Source: Owenia fusiformis (taxonomy: Eukaryota > Annelida > Polychaeta > Sabellida > Oweniidae). From it: a stretch of 25,000 bases of DNA. The stretch covers positions 1 through 25,000 of the forward strand of contig CAIIXF020000284.1 of the NCBI GenBank assembly GCA_903813345.2. The letters are read 5' to 3'. This document shows, in pieces, positions 19,301-25,000 of this stretch (position 1 is the first letter of the stretch; the number at the start of each line of letters is the position of its first letter). The position numbers and the translations under genes are program-made. Below the pieces are notes generated by a model that saw only the letters and a list, made by a program, of their open reading frames with translations, made no database searches and was not told the DNA's origin.

Positions 19301-19714
19301 AAATAGTTGATTAGTTGATAAACAATTACACTTAGAGATCTTATGAAACCTATATTTTAACTTTGTGTCATGTATGACTTATCTGAGATCGTGCTGGAGA
19401 GTCTATGGCCTCTGCTTCTTTACTCCTGTAAAATCCTTGGAGTGTTGCACTTGACCGATCTCTTCATCACAGCATTTGTTTTAAGATATCGTTTAGACAC
19501 CTGCATGACCCAATTATCACTTTCAGAAACACATTCTTAGTCAAAAGGTTGTATGGACAATAATATCATGCAGTCAGGTTCAGTAAATGCGCCAACATTC
19601 GAATGGAGGGGGGAAGTATCGCAACACATTTCGGACAGTCATATTATGTTGGATTTTGGCTATTTTCTGAGAATTAAATAGGTGAATATGTTTGGCCAAG
19701 CATTTCTTCCAGGA

Positions 19715-20195
19715 AAAGCACTCATAGAGATGATAAAATAATTTTCACTTTGACACAGGGGAGATGCAAACAATCACCCACATGTTTTTCAGTAGTGTTG
19801 TCCTGATTTTCAACCCCTTCCACCCCTGATTTCCCAATTTTTGTCCCATCAATATGTTGCGATTTTAGACAGTTAACCCATTTAAGTAATTCCTCTTAGA
19901 TAAAGTGGAAAACAATATTTCCCATGTTATTTTCCCATTTGGAAAACTCATGCGATCCATTACTTTCAGCTAATTTTTGTCATCCATAATGGATATCTTA
20001 AAACCCCTGATCGAAGGAATTACTTGTTTCTTTAAAGAGCTTAATTGTGTGTCAAAATGCAACAAAAATTGAAAAAAGAAGCGCAATTGGGTTGAAAATC
20101 AGGACAACATTTCAGAAAAACATGTTGGTGGGTTGTGTGCATCTTCCCTGTCTCAAAGTCGAAAATACTTAGGCATTCTCTATCTGCGCACAGTT
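19715..20195. mobile_element. Foldback element with inverted arms of about 200 bp
   Basis: The left arm contains gacacaggggagatgcaaac, then acatgtttttcag, then gttgtcctgattttcaaccc (19751-19816). The right arm contains the complements in reverse order (20089-20160). Complementarity continues outward to catagaga (19723) against tctctat (20177-20183), and inward past aagtaattcct (19886) against aggaattactt. A centre of about 90 bp is unpaired. No coding frame is present, so this is a MITE or foldback transposon of unknown family. Confidence 0.7.
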
Positions 20196-20383
20196 GCTTC
20201 TAACTGAAACATGATTGTTAGATATTCTAGTGTTAGGTTTGATTGTATACATTGGAGCTGTCGTGTTTTGAAGGTTGGCCCATTAAGAGCATCAAACTCG
20301 AAACATCATCTTTTAATGTTATTTTGACTTAATCTGAACAGGTAGATAAAACAAGTATTTGTTATCGTATCTCACACGTGTCA
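20196..20383. other. Upstream region of the lectin gene
   Basis: No gene is seen. A CACGTG E-box word lies at 20375-20380, just before the TATA-like sequence. Confidence 0.35.
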
Positions 20384-20391
20384 CTATATAA
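20383..20391 (+). promoter_or_regulatory. Candidate TATA box of the lectin gene
   Basis: The word actatataa lies about 75 nt upstream of the ATG at 20465, which would give a leader near 50 nt. Confidence 0.45.
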
Positions 20392-20464
20392 TGATGACAA
20401 GAGAATGTCAATTTTATTATTGTTGAACACACACCCCCTGTTAATACACCAACAAAGAAGAGCC

Positions 20465-23400
20465 ATGTCGGGGGTACGCATTTGCGGAGTTCTTCCTTTT
20501 CTGTTCCTACTTGTTGTGGTAGCTAATGCAGGTAGGTCATGTCAGAGGCTCAATACTTGGCACAAATTCATATTTATGGTTTCTGATGTAAATGTTTAAA
20601 TATAGGCCATGATGTAAAAACTGGATAAGTCTATATTTACGAAATGACTAGGCGCCGTGATACTCGGATTACAGAAAAATCATTTTGAGCGTTTCCTCCT
20701 TCGGAAAAATCGACAGGGCTGTAATAAAAAAAACTGAAATAAAATTCATAAACGGCCAAGCGCTCGAATACTCGGATCTAAAAGAAAATTTATTTTGAAA
20801 AATACTTTTGAGCGTTTCCTCCACTTCAAATTTCGGAAACGATTCGGATTCCTTAGAGACAGTTGTTAGACACTGCCATAATATGCATTGCATTCCTAAA
20901 AAGGTGTGTCTAGCAAGAGTGCTGTAGTAAGTAAAGAATGTCTTGGAGACTGGGGAAACTACTACAATGGCAGCTGTTATCTTGTGGTACAGGTTTCTCA
21001 TCACTTTAGACAGACCAACAATGATGCTATGGAGATCTGCAAGGAGATGGGCACAGAACTGATAAGTTTGGAGTCACAAGAAGAACTTGTTCAGCTTGGC
21101 ATTTATATCAACAATACTCTGAAGATGGATCACCTCAATGGATTTTGGATTGATAAATGGCGAGGACGTAAGTGTTTTAGATATATTTGTGTACACCATA
21201 CCAACGTAGCTTTTGGAACATAACATAATAAACAGAGTAAATAATTCAGAATGTTATATCCTCTGATATGCTTCATCATTTTTTCTTGACTAGGGTCGGG
21301 AGACTATGGTCGGGTGTCGGGTAACTATATTCTTTAATGATAAATCGATGAACTCTAAATATGTACGTCATATATATTATAGAAAAACATCCGGAGTATC
21401 CAGAATTGTGCTATATAATTACAAACTGGAAACACCGTTTTGGAGACACGTCCATCTATAATACGGATAGAAAGCCGTGTGGAGAGCTGCGTATCTGGAT
21501 ATGTAAAGGAAACATAGGTAAAATTCGAAAGAGGCAAACAAAGTATACAGGGGCGGATCTGGGAACCAACAAGGGGGGGGGGCAAACTTGGGATCTGAGA
21601 AAAAAACTTCCGCCCCTAATTTTGTGCCCCTAAAACCAAAAAGTGGGCCTAAATTTTGAAATTTTGAGGCCCATTTTCTTCAAAATTTGGCTTTAGATAA
21701 GGCCTAAGAAGGCCCATTTATGACCAAAGAGGCCCACTTTTTAGGGGCGTAAGGCTTTTTTTGGCTAAAATTTTTTTGAGCCCAATTTTTTTTACTGCCC
21801 CCCCCCCCTGATCCGCCAGTGGTATACTTGTGATTTCCTATTTTGTTTCTCTTTCCTAAATTGTTGAGATATTAGTATATTCAATGAGGTATTGACAAAA
21901 TAATATTTCGAAGTATATCGAGAAGTTCACCGCGCAAGGTGACAATTAATTTTATTCAAAATGTAATGTTGATAGTATATATCATGATCACGTCAATATA
22001 ATTGAGTCAAGAAGATGTCGGGCAAATTGCAATCGCTTTGACAATGTTGGCATTTTAGACCACGTCAATAACTATGTTGAAATGGAGCAAAATAAGCAGA
22101 ACCTCGCAGTACTCGCCAAGCAGCTGATGTCTCAGAACCTTGCCTTTGAGGAACGTATCCGTTCAGAGGGAGACTCGGGCTTGAAGCAAGTCAGGTGAGG
22201 AACTAAAGAGAAAGAACGCATATATCAAATTACGTATCATCGTACATGTACCTCTTTACAGACGACATAATAATACAATTTACGTATTGATGCTTGGCAT
22301 TACAGGCACACATTATCAGGCAGTCGGACGTACCACTCTGAAACCCACACCGGAAACAAGATGGCCGCCATGCATGATCATTCCAATAATATCAGAACAG
22401 TTGGACTCGGTAATAAAAATAACATCAATTTTAAATCAATGCTGTTGAGTTCCAGAGGGAAATGTGTGAGATCCGTCGATCGCTTTCCATATATTTGAAT
22501 CCCCGAATGTCCAATGAGTGAGACATCGGAGAGGAACGTTTAAGTTGAAATTTGGCACGTTGACTTGTTTCATCGTGGCTAGAAGCATACACATTTTAAC
22601 AAAACTAAACAAAACAAAACAACACAATTTCAACGAACATTTATACTGTATAATATATATCTTATTATAATAAGGTCAATTCTCTGATTTCCAATTTCTA
22701 CCTGTAGGTGAGTTTTCTGCAGTTTTGAATGGTGTTGAATTCCGTACAAGACACAATGACTTCAGAATGAACATGCCCAGTCGTACAGACCCAAGCTATG
22801 GTGCTATGGAAGATGTTCCATTTCCTCCTGTGCCCCCGAGTGTACTGAATAAGCCTGATCTGCAGCAGCAAGTGCGTGTACTCTGTTTTACGTTTTAGGG
22901 TCATTGGATAACAGTAAATTATCGAAGTATTACAATTCGAGTTTAAATATTATCTGCCCAATGCAGGAAAATTTATTTCATTTTTTGTGGTTTTGTGTGT
23001 GTTTTGGAGCCAGGACACTGGTGGTCCACTCGATTACGCTGGCTACTGAGACTGCTCGTTTCGATAACAAAATGTCGGAACCTCGAAGGAGCGATTTTAA
23101 TTTTTTCCTTATTTCACACGTTGTAGGCAGAATTCCCACAATTTTATCGAATCGTCGATTAAATACCTCAATATTGTTAGGAAAACGGATCGAATTAGAA
23201 TTGCAGATCTTAACCGTTTTTGAAGTTCCGTTTACGGCATTCAATCGACGATTCTGTTGTCATCTGAACTACATCAAATATGTGCATTTTCTTAGGCATA
23301 TGATACAGATATACGTTTGTGATAAAATGTCAGGGGAATTCGTTCAGGTAACCAGTGTAATCGGGTAGATGACCAGTGCAGGAGGAGACCAAACTAATGA

Positions 23401-24551
23401 CATCTAGGCCCTCGGTACAAGTGTTTTTAATAGGATATTATAATGTAATAAAAAGCGATCAAGTATAAATTCATGCATGTTGTGAATTCCCGATGTAGCT
23501 GGATGAAATGCGTGAATACTTCCGTGCGTGGGGAAGCCAAGATACTAACATACGTGACTACAGGCCCTACTTCAAACCCGTGCTCTGTTACCTCGAGGGT
23601 CAGTGGACCAACACTGGAGAAGATATCGACGAACCGTTTTATAGGTACACTCCCTCGATAAGTTGGGCAACCAATAGTCTTCATCTGAAAGCGTGTTCAT
23701 GTTTCTTTATTTCTTCAATTATTTTGTTCCTTTATTTGTGAATAGTTTGGAAGATGACGCTGATTTTTTAAATCGAAAACATAAACTGTATTTAACACGC
23801 GATACAGAATGGGACTTCCGGTTGGCAAACTCAAGGAAACGGTGGAGGAACATTTATCATCGCTTTACAGAATTTCGTCAAAATCTAGTTTTAGATTTGA
23901 ATGAATTTATTAAGTCTTGAACAGAACTATTGTATTGTATTGTATTGTATTTTGTTTACCACCAATGAAGGTGAGCAATACCTCTTGGGTATGTCCCGTA
24001 TATATACGGTCGTAATTTACGTAATTAAGTAATTAACATGGAAGAAAGACCCAGAAACCCCTCCTTGAAGGAGCCCTGTGTTCTTTTATGTGCACTTATA
24101 CATAGACATACAAGTACACACCACAGCCTTTTGTACGAGTTGCGGACCACTCAGTCAAACACCCTGAAGTACTTCACGCAAACAAGCAAATTTAGTCTTG
24201 CCTGAACCGGGGATCGAATCCGGGACCTATTGCGTAAGAGGTACCTGCGCTACCGCTGAGCTACACGGGTGTACTATATTGTGCAGTAAGGATGACTTAT
24301 GAGTAATATCCATTGCTAGTGATGGTGTTTCTCTTATTTAGTGATCGCCATTTCCTGGATGCTGCAACCTGGAGGGAGTTGGAACAGAAGGTTAGGTTCA
24401 CCTCATATACTGGAAGCAAGAGCTTGAAGGAGAACTACTCTTACCTTCCATCTCGTATACAGAAGCTGTTCAATGACACCTTCCCTATATTCGCGCAGTG
24501 GAACTACCGTATCGCTTGCCATCCAGTCAGCCGAGATATCCCACTGAACAG
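20465..24551 (+). CDS. Secreted C-type lectin-like protein with unnamed C-terminal module (partial)
   Basis: Exons are 20465-20531, 20904-21167, 21383-21517, 22059-22194, 22306-22409, 22708-22871, 23499-23644 and 24342-24551. Every junction is GT-AG and in phase (1,1,1,2,1,0,2), giving 408 codons so far. Residues 1-22 are a signal peptide (VLPFLFLLVVVANA). Residues 35-151 form a long-form C-type lectin-like domain with six cysteines (35, 47, 68, 120, 143, 151) in the canonical spacing, plus GFWID and LRIWIC. EPN, QPD and WND motifs are absent, so classical calcium-dependent sugar binding is doubtful. Residues 157-200 are Gln/Glu/Leu-rich, probably a coiled coil. Residues 236-408 (FRTRHNDFRMNMPSR, PFPPVPPSVL, DYRPYFKPVLCYLEGQW, AQWNYRIACHP) look like a conserved globular module that I cannot name. 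The join between exons 3 and 4 rests on phase alone, so two genes remain possible. The start is the ATG beginning the hydrophobic leader. Confidence 0.78.
20657..20830 (+). repeat. Imperfect direct repeat in lectin intron 1
   Basis: The pattern atactcggat ... attttgagcgtttcctcc occurs at 20661-20700 and again, expanded, at 20769-20822, with a third weak trace (gattcgg) beyond. It is probably a small tandem duplication. Confidence 0.5.
21548..21821. mobile_element. hAT-like MITE in lectin intron 3
   Basis: It begins caggggcggatctggg and ends with cctgatccgcca, a near-inverted end pair of the widespread caggggcggat type known from non-autonomous hAT elements. A run of 10 G near the left end and 11 C near the right end are mutually complementary. 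Both sides carry gtatac, which could be target-site duplication or, being self-complementary, part of the inverted repeat. The inside has repeated aggcccatttt and tttaggggc words in both orientations. It has no coding capacity. Confidence 0.72.
22872..23498. other. Lectin intron 6 with a 12-bp perfect inverted repeat
   Basis: The sequence gaatcgtcgatt (23149-23160) is perfectly complementary to 23243-23254, with further partial pairing inside. Overlapping frames on both strands (22904-23368 plus, 22978-23244 minus) have no recognisable domain. This may be an old MITE; otherwise it is ordinary intron. Confidence 0.45.
23930..24272 (-). mobile_element. tRNA-derived SINE in lectin intron 7
   Basis: On the minus strand the head (24272 to about 24200) has an RNA polymerase III A box, TAGCTCAGCGGTAGCGC, and a B box, GATTCGATCCC. 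About 230 bp of body follows, then an AATAC pentamer tail (23932-23955). The acceptor and anticodon stems do not pair properly, so the head is not a working tRNA. The flanks show ctattgt on the tail side and ctatattgt on the head side, a possible imperfect target duplication. The body may hold one of the conserved SINE core domains found in molluscs, which I cannot verify. Confidence 0.8.
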
Positions 24552-25000
24552 GTAACTTTAGCTCAGTGTTCACCGATTAGATAGTTCGTGAAGCTCTCCT
24601 TTTAAAGAAGCAAAATATATACAAGAATTATGGTACACTTACATTCGCTCTTAAAAATATATGGAGGATATCCTATGATTTATGAGCAATGTTATTTTTA
24701 TTCTCAACTATATGACTGTATCCCATGTGTACCAGCGAGCATAGCGATATCAATATAAATATTTTTGTTTCATAGTTAAAGGATTGTTACCAAAAGGATT
24801 GTTTCTTAACTAATTAAAACCTATCGGCAATTGGTATTGATATTGATATACTGTACATAGTGAACATTTGCAAAATACAATATTTTCAACTGTTTACAAA
24901 AATACAGGTTTTGACATGGTTTCCATGAATATCATAAATTTTAAGTTTTTGCACAACAATATCGCAGTTTCAAGTATTTCAATTAGGCCGACCTTTGAAG
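24552..25000 (+). other. Downstream intron, with a candidate terminal acceptor
   Basis: After the donor at 24552 no long open exon in the required phase appears. An acceptor at 24906-24907 (aatacag) would add G TTT TGA and end the protein two codons after the exon-8 end. Otherwise the intron runs out of the window. Confidence 0.35.

Noticed and set aside
22904-23368. 154-codon plus-strand ORF and an 88-codon minus-strand ORF within a lectin intron
   Set aside because: They overlap on opposite strands around an inverted repeat, show no family resemblance, and lie between two well-supported exons of the lectin gene.
24200-24272. Functional tRNA gene on the minus strand
   Set aside because: A and B boxes are present, but the acceptor and anticodon stems do not pair and a SINE body with a pentamer tail follows.

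Overview
This window looks like nuclear DNA of a marine invertebrate, most likely a mollusc (bivalve or gastropod), although another lophotrochozoan is possible. The reasons are AT-rich sequence with small exons and GT-AG introns, a secreted tyrosinase of the type expanded in shell-forming molluscs, a uronyl/heparan 2-O-sulfotransferase-like gene, a C-type-lectin gene and a dense load of LINE, SINE, Tc1/mariner, hAT-like and foldback elements. Nothing points to bacteria or viruses.

Layout. (1) 1-4929, minus strand: a four-exon secreted tyrosinase (4929 to 2418), followed on the same strand by phase-1 exons. These are a linker exon (2049-2267) and three thrombospondin type-1 (TSP1) exons (1626-1805, 985-1164, 557-736), with a short extra exon (1408-1476) between the first two. 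The exons nearest the tyrosinase lie in a recent 635-641 bp tandem duplication. All phases are compatible with one long gene encoding a tyrosinase with a TSP1 tail that may continue beyond base 1. (2) About 5260-10043, plus strand: a nearly intact APE-type LINE. Its 1182-codon frame is preceded, in the same frame, by a 66-codon leader and one TAG. Its 3' region holds a three-subunit higher-order tandem repeat. (3) 10044-15082: mostly non-coding. It contains a Tc1/mariner-derived palindrome made of two inverted transposase 3' halves (11101-12194), a hairpin (12821-12903) and a reverse-oriented retroelement 3' end (from 14308). (4) 15083-16075, plus strand: an intronless Golgi 2-O-sulfotransferase. 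(5) 16358-20200: two neighbouring copies of an unusual GAACG-rich inverted-repeat element, then several foldback or MITE-like units. (6) 20465-24551, plus strand: eight phase-consistent exons of a secreted protein with a signal peptide, six-cysteine C-type lectin-like domain, coiled-coil-like linker and a module I cannot name. Its introns carry a hAT-like MITE and a tRNA-derived SINE, and it probably continues past the window.

The three host genes have a plausible common theme of extracellular matrix or surface chemistry: phenol oxidation and cross-linking, glycosaminoglycan sulfation and carbohydrate or protein recognition. Their proximity does not by itself show co-function. The observations most worth following are the possible tyrosinase-TSP1 fusion with an ongoing exon-duplication array, the lectin linked to an unnamed module, the LINE whose endonuclease start lies behind a stop codon, and the pentanucleotide tails shared by three retroelements.
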